Positions 16,669 through 24,750 of a stretch of 36,022 bases of DNA are shown here, in pieces (positions within the stretch are counted from its first letter, which is position 1; every line of letters begins with the position of its first letter). The translations under genes and the position numbers were made by a program. The DNA is from Candidatus Edwardsbacteria bacterium (GTDB lineage: Bacteria; Edwardsbacteria; AC1; EtOH8), in NCBI GenBank assembly GCA_018821925.1, contig JAHJLF010000017.1:1-36022 (forward strand). Reading direction: 5' to 3'. Under the pieces are notes generated by a model. It did not search any database. It was not told the DNA's origin and saw nothing but the letters and a program-made list of their open reading frames with translations.

Positions 16669-17484
16669 TTATTTTAACAACAGCCATGCCAGCGAGATCA
16701 GGCCCGCCGCCCAGCAGTAATAAGCAAAATACTGCAGCTTGGAATTTCGGATTATTTTCAGGAGAATATTTATCGCCAGGTAGCCCGACAGCGCCGCCGC
16801 CAGCCCTCCCAATATGATCGCCGTCAGCTCGCCCTGCGGCAGTCCGGTCTTCAGCACGTCTTTGAATTCCAAAAGGCCGGCCCCCAGTATCACCGGGATG
16901 GACAGCAGAAAGGAGAATTCGGCCGACTTCTCCTGATCGGCCCCGGAATAGATCCCGGCCGAAATGGTGGCCCCGGAGCGGGAGATGCCTGGCAATATGG
17001 CCAGGGCCTGGGAGAAGCCTATGATCAGCGAATGTTTCCAGGTGATTTTTTCCTGACGCTTGGCCACCTTCCCGGTCCCGAAAAGGATGGCCCCGGTGAG
17101 CAGCAAAGCCAGAGACACCGTGATCGGACTATTGAAGGCTTGTTCGATAAAATCGTCAAATAAGATGCCTATTACCGCCGCCGGGATAGTGGCCAGGATC
17201 AGCAGCAGGGCCAGCCGGAGATTGTCATCGCTGAACTGCCATTTTCCTTTGACCCGCCTTATCCGTCCGGTAAAAACGGCCTTTATCAGTTTTCCTATCC
17301 TCCGACGGAAGGCGAAACATACCGCCAGCAGGGTGGCCAGATGCAGGGCTACTTCAAAGCGGAGGTTGCTGGCGCCCAGCCCCAGAAATTTCTCGAACAG
17401 CACCAGATGCCCGGAGCTGGAGACTGGCAGGAACTCTGTCAATCCCTGCACCAAACCTAAAATAATCGCCTGAATAAGATTCAT
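16669..17484 (-). CDS. uppP: Undecaprenyl-diphosphatase UppP/BacA
   Basis: 271 residues, standard for the BacA family, with about eight membrane helices. Diagnostic motifs are GLVQGLTEFLPVSSSGHLVL near residues 10-29 (catalytic Glu and Ser/His region) and LPGISRSGATISAGI near 162. The enzyme hydrolyses undecaprenyl diphosphate to the monophosphate, recycling the lipid carrier for peptidoglycan and surface polysaccharides. It starts 15 nt after the UbiA-family gene and is followed 14 nt later by the GGDEF protein. Placement beside a polyprenyl-group transferase and a Wzi-like protein fits lipid-carrier and surface-glycan metabolism. Confidence 0.97.
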   Translation of the reverse strand: MNLIQAIILGLVQGLTEFLPVSSSGHLVLFEKFLGLGASNLRFEVALHLATLLAVCFAFRRRIGKLIKAVFTGRIRRVKGKWQFSDDNLRLALLLILATIPAAVIGILFDDFIEQAFNSPITVSLALLLTGAILFGTGKVAKRQEKITWKHSLIIGFSQALAILPGISRSGATISAGIYSGADQEKSAEFSFLLSIPVILGAGLLEFKDVLKTGLPQGELTAIILGGLAAALSGYLAINILLKIIRNSKLQYFAYYCWAAGLISLAWLLLK

Positions 17485-17499
17485 ACACTCCTTTATTAA

Positions 17500-18336
17500 T
17501 TAAGCCATCCCCAAGGCAATGGCCATCAGTCCGACCAGCATGTCGATTTTTAATATGAAGCTGAGCTTGGCGTAATTGACTCCCAGCGGATTTTTTAACA
17601 GTTGATATATTACCGGCAAAAGAACCAGATCCACCCCCAGAACAACTGCCATCAGATACCTGATATTATAAATCTCCATCAGATAGGGCACCGGACTGAA
17701 GATTACCAGCAACATCAGGCTGAAAGCCGAAACGGACAAGGCTTTCTTGTGGCCTGCCCTGATGGCCAGGGTCCTGGCCCCCGACTGCCTGTCGCCGGAG
17801 ATGTCCTGAACATCCTTGATGATCTCCCGGGACAGATGCATCAGAAAAGCAAATACCGCCGGGAAAACCGCCAGCACCGGATTTTGGACGACCAACCCCC
17901 CGTAGATAAAAGCCAGGGCGCATATCAAAGCGATGATCATGTTTCCGCCCAGCCCCATCATCTTTCCCCTGGCGGCATACAGCCAAAGCAATAGAGCCAC
18001 AACGGAGGCCACCAAGCCGGTACCCCTACCGATCAGCCATCCCAGGATAACACCTGCGGCGTAACATATGATGCTGAAGATAAAAGCAAAGCGTGGAGAA
18101 ACGCGCCCCGATGGTATTGGCCTTTCCGGTCGGTTTATGGCGTCCGTCTTTTGGTCGTAATAATCATTCTGGGCATTGCCCCCCGCGGCGATGGCCATGG
18201 CCGAGATCACGGCTATGATCACCGATTGAATGTTGGCCTCTTTGATGTACCCTCCGGTGCCTATCAGCACCGAAAATCCGGTGATGGCTACGTTGCCGAT
18301 CCGGGAAAGTTCCAGTATGTCTTTGATCTTCTTCAT
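17500..18336 (-). CDS. UbiA-family prenyltransferase, DGGGP-synthase-like
   Basis: 278 residues from the ATG at 18336, which shares one base with the TAA of the upstream Wzi-like gene. A longer frame to 18465 only overlaps that gene. Nine or so membrane helices. The two Asp-rich motifs are NAQNDYYDQKTDAINRPERP near residue 57 and SREIIKDVQDISGDRQSGAR near 170. The INRPxRPIPSGR and REIIKDxxDxxGDxxxGARTL patterns are those of geranylgeranylglyceryl-phosphate geranylgeranyltransferases, the archaeal-type ether-lipid step also found in some FCB-group bacteria. Menaquinone, heme or chlorophyll-type UbiA enzymes differ there. The prenyl acceptor remains an inference; a quinone-type substrate cannot be excluded. 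Confidence 0.82.
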   Translation of the reverse strand: MKKIKDILELSRIGNVAITGFSVLIGTGGYIKEANIQSVIIAVISAMAIAAGGNAQNDYYDQKTDAINRPERPIPSGRVSPRFAFIFSIICYAAGVILGWLIGRGTGLVASVVALLLWLYAARGKMMGLGGNMIIALICALAFIYGGLVVQNPVLAVFPAVFAFLMHLSREIIKDVQDISGDRQSGARTLAIRAGHKKALSVSAFSLMLLVIFSPVPYLMEIYNIRYLMAVVLGVDLVLLPVIYQLLKNPLGVNYAKLSFILKIDMLVGLMAIALGMA

Positions 18337-19847
18337 TAAAAATCTATTTGTATCAACAAGTCCAGGCCACGGTCGTTGAAACCGGTTCCTGATATGTTGC
18401 CGGGATTTTTTATGTATGCCAGCCAGATATCCGCTTCCAGATTGGCCCAGTAAAATGGCTCCCATTGTAAAATAATTTTGCCCTTGTCCATCCGGCTGAA
18501 GGTTCCGCTTAAAAACGCGGTGTGCGGATCATCGATAGCTAGATAGCCTCGGTCGATCCGGCCCTCCCCATGCCTTTCCATTTGATAGCCTAACCCAACA
18601 TTTAGCCGGGGATGGAATCGGTGTTCCAAAACCATGTCCAGCGCGTCGGCATCGGTGCCCACCCAGTGGCCCAGTATATTGACGGTATCGGCCCCTACAT
18701 AGCGATTGGTGTATCTCCGGTGGGTATATACCCATTTTTGGTTGCCGGCCCATTCTATCTTCAGATCGGAATCCGTCAGCCCGGCCGGATCGGCCCAGTG
18801 GCCGCCCAGCAGAAAGCCCAGTTTCTGGGGAGCCGGCGGATCCTGCTCGTACTGCACATCATCCATTAAAAGTTCCCCGTAGGTCGAAAAACCCAGGCCG
18901 GGCGTCCAGCGTATATCCGCCGACCATAGGACATTGTCATCATCCCGCTGGTTCCATTGATTGGCATAATAAGGCAGCAGGGGATTCATGTAGGCCGGAT
19001 CAATCTGATTGGCCTGGTAAACGACCGTCTCGGAAAACCCCAAGCCTATATTCCACGGCAGCTTGATTCCCAGCCGATGGCCGGATATATATCGTTTCAG
19101 GTCGGCACTCAATACTCCGAAGAAAGACTGGATTTCAATTCTCTTATAATTAAGTTCGAGGTCAACGGCATCGAAACCTTCGGAATTGTCCGAAAGCAGC
19201 AAAGTGCCGAAAGTCCCTGGGCCCCACCATCTCTGCTGCCTGCCCAAAGTAAGGGTCAAGTAGGGATGGGACGTCCGGAAATAAGCCCATCCGGTTGAGT
19301 ATTTTCCTCCCCTCCAGCTCTGCAGGCTGCCCGATAGTCTCTCGATCTTCTCGGTTTCTTTTTCCAGGGTCAGGCTTATCCGTTGGTCAAAAATAAAAAT
19401 GCCCGCCAATCCCCCCCCAACATCAAGCACCCCCGATCCCCGGCTCTGAGGTGATTCGGTATGGGCGATATCGGCTCCTAGCCCCAGGCTGATATCGGCG
19501 CTGATGGCGGTCCTTCCGTCATCGTAGGACAGTATTTCTTTATCAGACAGCCTTCTATCTGTTGTCCCGATATTGAGCTCCTGGCTGAGCTGGTCAAAAT
19601 AATAGCGGTCGGTGGTGGACATGCCCGTCGCCCCGTCCATCTGGCGACGTAACAGATCCTGCAGATGTTCGATCACCTGCCATCTCTGGTATGGCCCCGA
19701 TACCGGCAGGCTTACATATCCTTTGGCCTGAAATCTCTGCAGAACCGGATATGACCAGTGGTCCAGCGGAATATCCCGGCTGTCTTCATTGGCTGGAGCT
19801 AAAAAAGGAATTAACAGCAGGCTGGTAAATATAATTATCTTTCTCAT
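18336..19847 (-). CDS. Capsule assembly Wzi-like outer-membrane beta-barrel protein
   Basis: 503 residues with a clear signal peptide (MRKIIIFTSLLLIPFLAPA, cleavage before NEDSRD). An N-terminal soluble segment resembles SLH/Wzi N-termini (DIPLDHWSYPVLQRFQAKGYV). A long series of alternating amphipathic strands follows, ending in a terminal Phe (LLIQIDF) as in outer-membrane barrels. TLGRQQRWWGPGTFGTLLLSDN is close to the Wzi-family core motif (GR..R.WGPG...L..S.N). Wzi proteins are barrels that help anchor or assemble surface polysaccharide. It is the first gene of the operon with ubiA, uppP and the GGDEF gene. A TATAAT -10 lies at 19871-19866 without a convincing -35. Confidence 0.8.
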   Translation of the reverse strand: MRKIIIFTSLLLIPFLAPANEDSRDIPLDHWSYPVLQRFQAKGYVSLPVSGPYQRWQVIEHLQDLLRRQMDGATGMSTTDRYYFDQLSQELNIGTTDRRLSDKEILSYDDGRTAISADISLGLGADIAHTESPQSRGSGVLDVGGGLAGIFIFDQRISLTLEKETEKIERLSGSLQSWRGGKYSTGWAYFRTSHPYLTLTLGRQQRWWGPGTFGTLLLSDNSEGFDAVDLELNYKRIEIQSFFGVLSADLKRYISGHRLGIKLPWNIGLGFSETVVYQANQIDPAYMNPLLPYYANQWNQRDDDNVLWSADIRWTPGLGFSTYGELLMDDVQYEQDPPAPQKLGFLLGGHWADPAGLTDSDLKIEWAGNQKWVYTHRRYTNRYVGADTVNILGHWVGTDADALDMVLEHRFHPRLNVGLGYQMERHGEGRIDRGYLAIDDPHTAFLSGTFSRMDKGKIILQWEPFYWANLEADIWLAYIKNPGNISGTGFNDRGLDLLIQIDF

Positions 19848-19905
19848 ACTCTTTTAAGTTATCATATTATAGGTATGTTTTTCAAGCAAATTTATTGACC
19901 CCCTA

Positions 19906-19940
19906 AAAGAAAAAGGACGGCAAAACCGTCCTTTTTCTTT
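19906..19940 (-). terminator. Intrinsic terminator of the TPR lipoprotein gene
   Basis: A perfect 15-bp stem AAAGAAAAAGGACGG/CCGTCCTTTTTCTTT with CAAAA loop, 22 nt past the stop of the TPR lipoprotein gene. It separates that gene from the wzi operon. Confidence 0.88.
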
Positions 19941-19962
19941 ATTGATTAACCAGTCCTAAGGA

Positions 19963-21015
19963 TTACCTTCTTTTTTTCTTGGGTTTAACCGGAGCCTGGG
20001 AGGCTTCTTTCTGTTTTTTGGCGTACTCCAGATAGTTTTTATAATCCAGGGAATCGGGCTTAAGCTCCAAGGCTTTGGTATAAGCCTGAATGGCCCTGTC
20101 GTAGTCTTTTACGGTGTTGTGCAGGGCGCACAGGCCCAACAAACGGTAGGCTTCCACATCTTTGCTGTCTAAAGCAATCACTTTATCCAGAGCGCTTATA
20201 GCGCTTTTCATATCATTGCCTTCAAAGTAATACGCCTGGGCCATGTTGAACCAGGTATTTTTCTCATCCGGCTTTAACGCTCCGGCGGTGGCAAATGCTT
20301 TTTGGGCCTGGGGATATTCCCTTTTCTGCAGATAGGCCACCCCTAGATAATAAAACCATTGATCATTATCTTTTTTTATCTGGGTGGCTTTAGTTACGTT
20401 CTTGATGGCCTCATCCCAGTTCTGCGACTCCATGGCGGCTCTTCCCACCTGGAAATAGGCATCGGGATTATTGGGATCAATGGCGATGGCTTGAGCAAAC
20501 AGGGCTTCCGATTCCTTGCTCTTGCCCATATATCGGTAAAGCAATCCCTTTCTTATGAAGTTATCCACTTTATTGGGGGAAATGTCTATGGCATTATTGA
20601 TATTCTCCTCGGCTTTCTGCAGATAGGCCGCATTGGAGTCTTTCGATCCGGTCACCGCTTTCTTCAGATAGCCGCCGGACATGTTATACAAATCCTCCCA
20701 GGCGCCGTCCCAGGATTTCTGCAGGGAATCTTTCTGGGTAGGGCTGTATTCAATAGCGCTGGCATACGATTTTCCGGCTTCCTTGTATTTACCGGTCTGG
20801 ACATAGCAATATGCTAAAAGGCCATGCATCTCGGAGTCCTTGGGGGCATACTCCAGACCCTCATTCAGGGTCGTTATGGCCGCCTCATAATTGGGCGGAT
20901 CTAATTGCAAATGAACCTTTGCTCCGGTGATATATTGGTTGCAACCCATCACCCCCAGGCTGATAATCAGAGCCGCACCAATAAGCATTAAAGCTTTGTT
21001 TTTTAATCTGGACAT
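19963..21015 (-). CDS. TPR-repeat lipoprotein
   Basis: 350 residues. The N-terminus is a lipoprotein signal: MSRLKNKALMLIGAALIISLGVMGC with Cys25 as the lipidation residue, followed by NQYITGAK. The mature protein is a chain of tetratricopeptide repeats covering about residues 40-335. Clear units have the pattern A-x-x-x-G-x-x-A-x-x-A-x-P (ALFAQAIAIDPNNPDAYFQVG; AFATAGALKPDEKNTWFNMA; AYTKALELKPDS). The last residues KPKKKRR are strongly basic. TPR lipoproteins serve as scaffolds for envelope complexes; no partner can be named. It is monocistronic, with its own promoter (21059-21087) and terminator. Confidence 0.88.
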   Translation of the reverse strand: MSRLKNKALMLIGAALIISLGVMGCNQYITGAKVHLQLDPPNYEAAITTLNEGLEYAPKDSEMHGLLAYCYVQTGKYKEAGKSYASAIEYSPTQKDSLQKSWDGAWEDLYNMSGGYLKKAVTGSKDSNAAYLQKAEENINNAIDISPNKVDNFIRKGLLYRYMGKSKESEALFAQAIAIDPNNPDAYFQVGRAAMESQNWDEAIKNVTKATQIKKDNDQWFYYLGVAYLQKREYPQAQKAFATAGALKPDEKNTWFNMAQAYYFEGNDMKSAISALDKVIALDSKDVEAYRLLGLCALHNTVKDYDRAIQAYTKALELKPDSLDYKNYLEYAKKQKEASQAPVKPKKKRR

Positions 21016-21058
21016 AGCTCTACCTTCCTTTTTGATTTTTTTGATTTTTGAAGTTTTA

Positions 21059-21087
21059 ATTTTAACTCTTTATCATTTCAAAGTCAA
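21059..21087 (-). promoter_or_regulatory. Promoter for the TPR lipoprotein gene
   Basis: On the minus strand TTGACT (21087-21082), a 17-nt spacer, then TAAAAT (21064-21059), about 45 nt upstream of the ATG. Confidence 0.65.
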
Positions 21088-21090
21088 GTT

Positions 21091-21861
21091 TTAATTTATC
21101 CGCTTTTTACCCCAGCCCATAGACCGTTTCATCTGTCTTTCGATTTTACCGACATCCCCGGGGGAATCAACAGATAGACAAGAGTAATTCGTGTGAAGAA
21201 CCTTTATATCCGCCCCGTTCTCCAGAGCCCTCAGTTGTTCAAGTTTCTCCAGCCGCTCCAGCCGACCCTCGGGCCATTGGGTGAATTTTATCAAAAAATT
21301 CCGGCGATAGGCGTACATGCCTATATGTTTTAGGAAATGACGGGCCTTCCCTGCATTTTCATCCCGGGTGAACGGTATGGGGCATCGGGAAAAATACAGC
21401 GCCCGCCCTTGGTCGTCGGTCACCACCTTGGCGGTATTGGGGCTGGCAATATCACCGGCATTCTCAAAATGGGTAGCCAGGGTGGCCATCAACTGTTTGG
21501 GATTATCGGCCATGTCTTTGACCAGCAGGTTGATGGCCCGGGGATCGATAAGCGGTTCGTCACCTTGAATATTGAGGATAATGTTGAACCCGCGGTACTG
21601 GGGTTTCCTGAGGACCTCGGCGATCCGGTCGCTGCCGGATAGATGCTTTTTTGATGTCATCACCGCCTGCCCGTTAAAAGCCCTGACGCAGTCGTAGATC
21701 CTCTTATCATCGGTAGCCACCACCACTTCATCCAGCATTTTCGCCTTCAGACATCTCTGGTAGACATGCTGGATCATCGGCTGGCTATTTATCAGGACCA
21801 GGGGCTTTCCCGGAAAACGGGTGGAGCCGTAACGGGCCGGAATGACGCCTAATATCTTCAT
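21091..21861 (-). CDS. kdsB: 3-deoxy-manno-octulosonate cytidylyltransferase (CMP-Kdo synthetase)
   Basis: 256 residues, close to the usual 245-255 of KdsB. The nucleotide-binding motif IPARYGSTRFPGKPL starts at residue 7. DEVVVATDD, the substrate-binding MTSKKHLSGSDRIAE and the metal-site NIQGDEPLIDP near residue 98 follow. The HIGMYAYRR and QLRALENG motifs are also family signatures. It activates Kdo with CTP for addition to lipid A, which implies an LPS-bearing outer membrane. It starts 6 nt after the pckA stop, so the two are probably co-transcribed; no functional link between them is known. Confidence 0.96.
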   Translation of the reverse strand: MKILGVIPARYGSTRFPGKPLVLINSQPMIQHVYQRCLKAKMLDEVVVATDDKRIYDCVRAFNGQAVMTSKKHLSGSDRIAEVLRKPQYRGFNIILNIQGDEPLIDPRAINLLVKDMADNPKQLMATLATHFENAGDIASPNTAKVVTDDQGRALYFSRCPIPFTRDENAGKARHFLKHIGMYAYRRNFLIKFTQWPEGRLERLEKLEQLRALENGADIKVLHTNYSCLSVDSPGDVGKIERQMKRSMGWGKKRIN

Positions 21862-21867
21862 CTTTTT

Positions 21868-23448
21868 CTATGCTTTTGGCCCTGAGTCCGCCACTTCTTT
21901 GGAAGCATAATCTTTATATTGCTCAAAATTTTTCGCGAACATAGCCGCCAGCTCCCGGGCTTTTTTATCGTAGGCCACTTGGTCCGCCCAGGTGTTCTTG
22001 GGGGTCAGCACCTCGGTCGGTACGCCCTCACAAGCATCGGGCACCAGAATATTGAACACCGGATCCGGAGTGAATTTGGACTTCTCCAGCTGGCCCTCCA
22101 AGGCGGCGGTCAGCAATGCCCGGGTGATGGAGATCTTCATCCGGCTGCCCACCCCGGCCGGCCCACCCGACCAGCCGGTATTGACCAGCCAGCAATTGGT
22201 TTGCTGTTTTGACAATTTATCCGCCAGCATGGCGGCGTACTTGGTGGGATGCAGGGGCATGAACGGTGCGCCGAAACAGGTGGAGAAGGTGGGCTGCGGT
22301 TCATCGATCCCGGTCTCGGTCCCGGCCAGCTTTGAGGTGAAGCCCGACAGGAAATGATAGCTGGCCATCTCCGGGGTCAGCCTGGCGATGGGCGGCAGCA
22401 CTCCAAAAGCGTCGCAGGTCAAAAAGAACACGTTCCTGGGATGCCCGCCCACCCCGGGAATCACGCAGTTGGGAATATGTTCCACCGGGTAGGTGGCCCG
22501 GGTGTTCTCGGTAATGTCGTCGGAATTATAATCTATCAGCCGGGTGTCCGGGTCGACCACCACGTTCTCCAGCAGCGAGCCGAACCTGATGGCGTTGAAT
22601 ATCTGGGGCTCGGCCTCGGCCGATAACTTGATGACCTTGGCGTAACAGCCGCCCTCGAAATTGAAGATTCCGGCATCGGACCAGCCGTGCTCGTCATCGC
22701 CGATCAGCCGGCGGTTGGGGTCGGCCGACAGGGTGGTCTTGCCGGTGCCGGAGAGGCCGAAGAACAGCGCGGGAGCGCCATCCTTGCCCAGGTTGGCCGA
22801 GCAGTGCATGGGGAAGACGTTCTGCTGGGGCATCAGGTAATTCATGATGGCAAAGATGCTCTTCTTGATCTCCCCGCCGTACATACTGCCTATGACCAGG
22901 TTGATCTTTTTCTCAAAGCTGACCCCGACGAAAGCGTTGGATTCCGTGCCGTCGGTTCCGGGATCGGCTTTCAGGCTGCCGCAGCCCATCACCGTAAAAC
23001 CGGGGGTAAAATTTTCCAGCTCCTGCCTGGTGGGCCGGATGAAAAGGGTTTGGGCGAACAAGCTGTGCCAGATGGTGTCGGTTATCACCCTGACCGCCAG
23101 CCGGTGCTTGGGATCGGCCCCGGCAAATCCGTCGAATACGTATATATCCTTATCGCTGAGATGATGGTAGGCTTTGTGCAGCAATTTGCCGAATTGCTCC
23201 GGGGGGCATTTCACATTGACCTTGCCCCAGGCTATCCGGTCTTTTATGGACGGCTCCTCGGCTATGAACTTGTCGTTGGGCGAACGCCCGGTTCGTTCTC
23301 CGGTCTTCACCACCAGAGCTCCGTTGGAGGCCAGGATCCCGTCGCCGGACGCCAGCGATTTTTCGATTAGTACCGCTGCCGGCAGGTTGCGGTAAACGGT
23401 ACGGGAGGTTTTTATGCCCAATTCCTCAAGTCCTTTTCTGATGTCCAT
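21868..23448 (-). CDS. pckA: Phosphoenolpyruvate carboxykinase (ATP)
   Basis: 526 residues, normal for ATP-dependent PEPCK. Diagnostic segments: RTGRSPNDKFIAEEPS near residue 52; GSMYGGEIKKSIF; the P-loop GLSGTGKTTLSADPNRRLIGDDEHGW near 235 (kinase-1 and metal-binding Asp-Asp); ENTRATYPVEHIPN; and VNTGWSGGPAGVGSRMKI. It converts oxaloacetate and ATP to PEP and CO2, or works in the reverse anaplerotic direction. With PpdK nearby, the cell can route PEP, pyruvate and oxaloacetate by two ATP/PPi-coupled enzymes. The start has AAGGAG 8 nt upstream. A long GC-rich leader region (23570-23763) precedes it. It is followed by kdsB after 6 nt. Confidence 0.97.
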   Translation of the reverse strand: MDIRKGLEELGIKTSRTVYRNLPAAVLIEKSLASGDGILASNGALVVKTGERTGRSPNDKFIAEEPSIKDRIAWGKVNVKCPPEQFGKLLHKAYHHLSDKDIYVFDGFAGADPKHRLAVRVITDTIWHSLFAQTLFIRPTRQELENFTPGFTVMGCGSLKADPGTDGTESNAFVGVSFEKKINLVIGSMYGGEIKKSIFAIMNYLMPQQNVFPMHCSANLGKDGAPALFFGLSGTGKTTLSADPNRRLIGDDEHGWSDAGIFNFEGGCYAKVIKLSAEAEPQIFNAIRFGSLLENVVVDPDTRLIDYNSDDITENTRATYPVEHIPNCVIPGVGGHPRNVFFLTCDAFGVLPPIARLTPEMASYHFLSGFTSKLAGTETGIDEPQPTFSTCFGAPFMPLHPTKYAAMLADKLSKQQTNCWLVNTGWSGGPAGVGSRMKISITRALLTAALEGQLEKSKFTPDPVFNILVPDACEGVPTEVLTPKNTWADQVAYDKKARELAAMFAKNFEQYKDYASKEVADSGPKA

Positions 23449-23569
23449 ACTGGATAAAACTCCTTATTCAATAGAAATTTTATGTTGCGGATTATGGTTT
23501 GACGGTTATTATGATTCTTTATATCCTGATCTTAAAAGTCTAATGATTCTCTTTTTTAAAATCCCTTTT

Positions 23570-23763
23570 GCCCGGCCGCCAGAGCCTCTCCTCATGAAAT
23601 CTTTCGGAGCGTTCCCGGCCTTTTCTTGCCCTATTGGGCATCGCCGATGGGTCAGGGTTACCTTGCCGGAAGTTCGAAGGCCGCCTTAAGGCACATCTCC
23701 CTAGCGGCGGCTGTCATCTGATCGGCAGGCGTAAAGGGGACCCAGTTCCCAGTGGGACGCAAA
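23570..23763. ncRNA. Candidate structured RNA or 5' leader upstream of pckA
   Basis: A 315-base gap between pckA and the MBL-fold gene holds an AT-rich promoter-like half (23449-23569) and this GC-rich half. The GC-rich half has nested complementary pairs: GCCGAT 23643-23648 with ATCGGC 23721-23726, enclosing GCCGCC 23680-23685 with GGCGGC 23706-23711 and CCTT 23661-23664 with AAGG 23677-23680. Hairpins GCCC-TATT-GGGC (23628-23639) and GCGT 23729-23732 / ACGC 23757-23760 (with inner GGGA/TCCC) flank this. Frames through it are broken by stops. The strand is undecided; on the minus strand it would be a pckA leader. I could not match it to a named RNA family. Confidence 0.4.
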
Positions 23764-24423
23764 TTACAGTTTCAAGGGCTTGAGCACCCAGATCTCCGGG
23801 ATCTGGGGCAGCGAGGCCTTGGTTATCTCGACCTCGGAGCTATTGAGTATTTTGACATTGGCCCGGCCTGAGGTAAAATCCTCCAGCGGCCCCAGGTTGA
23901 AGCCGACGCCCTTGGTCTTGTAATGCATAGGAAGGCAGACCTTGGGCGAGAGCGATTCCATTACCTTTCCGGCCTCTCCGGCATCCACCGTAAAGGTGCC
24001 TCCCACCGGAATCATCAGTACGTCCACCGGGCCGATCTCGACAACCTCGCTTTTGCTTAGGGTATGCCCCAAATCTCCCAGATGACATAAGCTCATCCCG
24101 TCGATGGTATAGATGAATGCTATGCTGGAGCCCCGCTCCGAACCGCGGCTGGCGTCGTGATACAGGCTGACGCCCCTGACCGATATCCCCTTGAATACAA
24201 CGGCCCCGGCCTCCCGGAAGACCCTGGCCTTGTCGTGCTCCCGGCTGATATAATTGTGGTCGGCATGGTTATGGCTGATGGTGATGACATCGGTGGGTTC
24301 ATCGATCTTCTTGTAGCCCACCGCCCCTCCATAGGAGCCAGACTCGTAGGGATCGGTCAGCAGCCTGGTTCCCTTGGCCGAGATCAACTGAAATGACGAA
24401 TGTGCAAAATATTTTATCTTCAT
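23764..24423 (-). CDS. Metallo-beta-lactamase-fold hydrolase (UlaG/UPF0173 type)
   Basis: 219 residues. The start MKIKYFAHSSFQLISAKGTRLLTDPY is typical of UPF0173/UlaG-like proteins. The metal-binding signature SHNHADHNYIS (H-x-H-x-D-H) is at about residues 50-60. A third His is at SLYHDA, an Asp-Gly-Met-Ser-Leu-Cys-His-Leu-Gly-Asp region near 130, and a C-terminal LPMHYKT His near 185. It is predicted to be a cytoplasmic metal-dependent hydrolase; the substrate is unknown. It lies just downstream of the rpmA terminator on the same strand with no clear promoter of its own, and just upstream of the candidate structured block. Confidence 0.88.
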   Translation of the reverse strand: MKIKYFAHSSFQLISAKGTRLLTDPYESGSYGGAVGYKKIDEPTDVITISHNHADHNYISREHDKARVFREAGAVVFKGISVRGVSLYHDASRGSERGSSIAFIYTIDGMSLCHLGDLGHTLSKSEVVEIGPVDVLMIPVGGTFTVDAGEAGKVMESLSPKVCLPMHYKTKGVGFNLGPLEDFTSGRANVKILNSSEVEITKASLPQIPEIWVLKPLKL

Positions 24424-24458
24424 TTTAGGCAGGGTGTTATATTAACGGAAAATCATGG

Positions 24459-24484
24459 AAAAAAAGGCGAGCTATTTGCTCGCC
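24459..24484 (-). terminator. Terminator overlapping the 3' end of rpmA
   Basis: On the minus strand GGCGAGC-AAATA-GCTCGCC followed by seven T. The left arm and loop carry the last rpmA codons and its TAG stop, so the gene ends inside its own terminator hairpin. Confidence 0.9.
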
Positions 24485-24750
24485 GCGTTGACTTTGGGTT
24501 CGGGATATACGCTTATTTTTTTGCCGTCCCGACCCCGGGATTCAAACCAGACAAAGCCGTCCGATATTGCAAACAGGGTGTCGTCCTTCCCTCGCATCAC
24601 ATTGAGCCCGGGATGGAATTTGGTCCCCCGCTGCCGGACCAGCACTGAGCCGGCGCTTACCTTCTGGTTGCCGAAGGCCTTGATGCCCAGCCGCTGGGCA
24701 TTGCTATTTCGGCCGTTTCGGGATGATCCTACGCCTTTTTTATGTGCCAT
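24472..24750 (-). CDS. rpmA: 50S ribosomal protein L27
   Basis: 92 residues. The start [24 protein letters not shown] is the classic L27 N-terminus, which reaches the peptidyl-transferase centre. [24 protein letters not shown] follows in the body. There is no extra N-terminal peptide, so the Firmicutes-type cleavage of L27 does not apply. The ATG shares one base with the TAA of rplU, and the stop lies within a terminator hairpin. It is the last gene of the secG-rplU-rpmA transcript. Confidence 0.98.
   Translation of the reverse strand: MAHKKGVGSSRNGRNSNAQRLGIKAFGNQKVSAGSVLVRQRGTKFHPGLNVMRGKDDTLFAISDGFVWFESRGRDGKKISVYPEPKVNAASK

Noticed and set aside
23641-23720. SRP RNA, because of GGTCAGG followed by CCGGAAG on the plus strand
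   Set aside because: The conserved GGAAGGAAGCAGCC-type helix 8 sequence and its spacing are missing; only short words match.
23640-23763. Remnant protein-coding gene on the minus strand upstream of pckA
   Set aside because: Short readable stretches (such as MTAAAREMCLKAAFELPAR) stop within about 30 codons and do not continue in one frame. Nested complementary pairs explain the block better.
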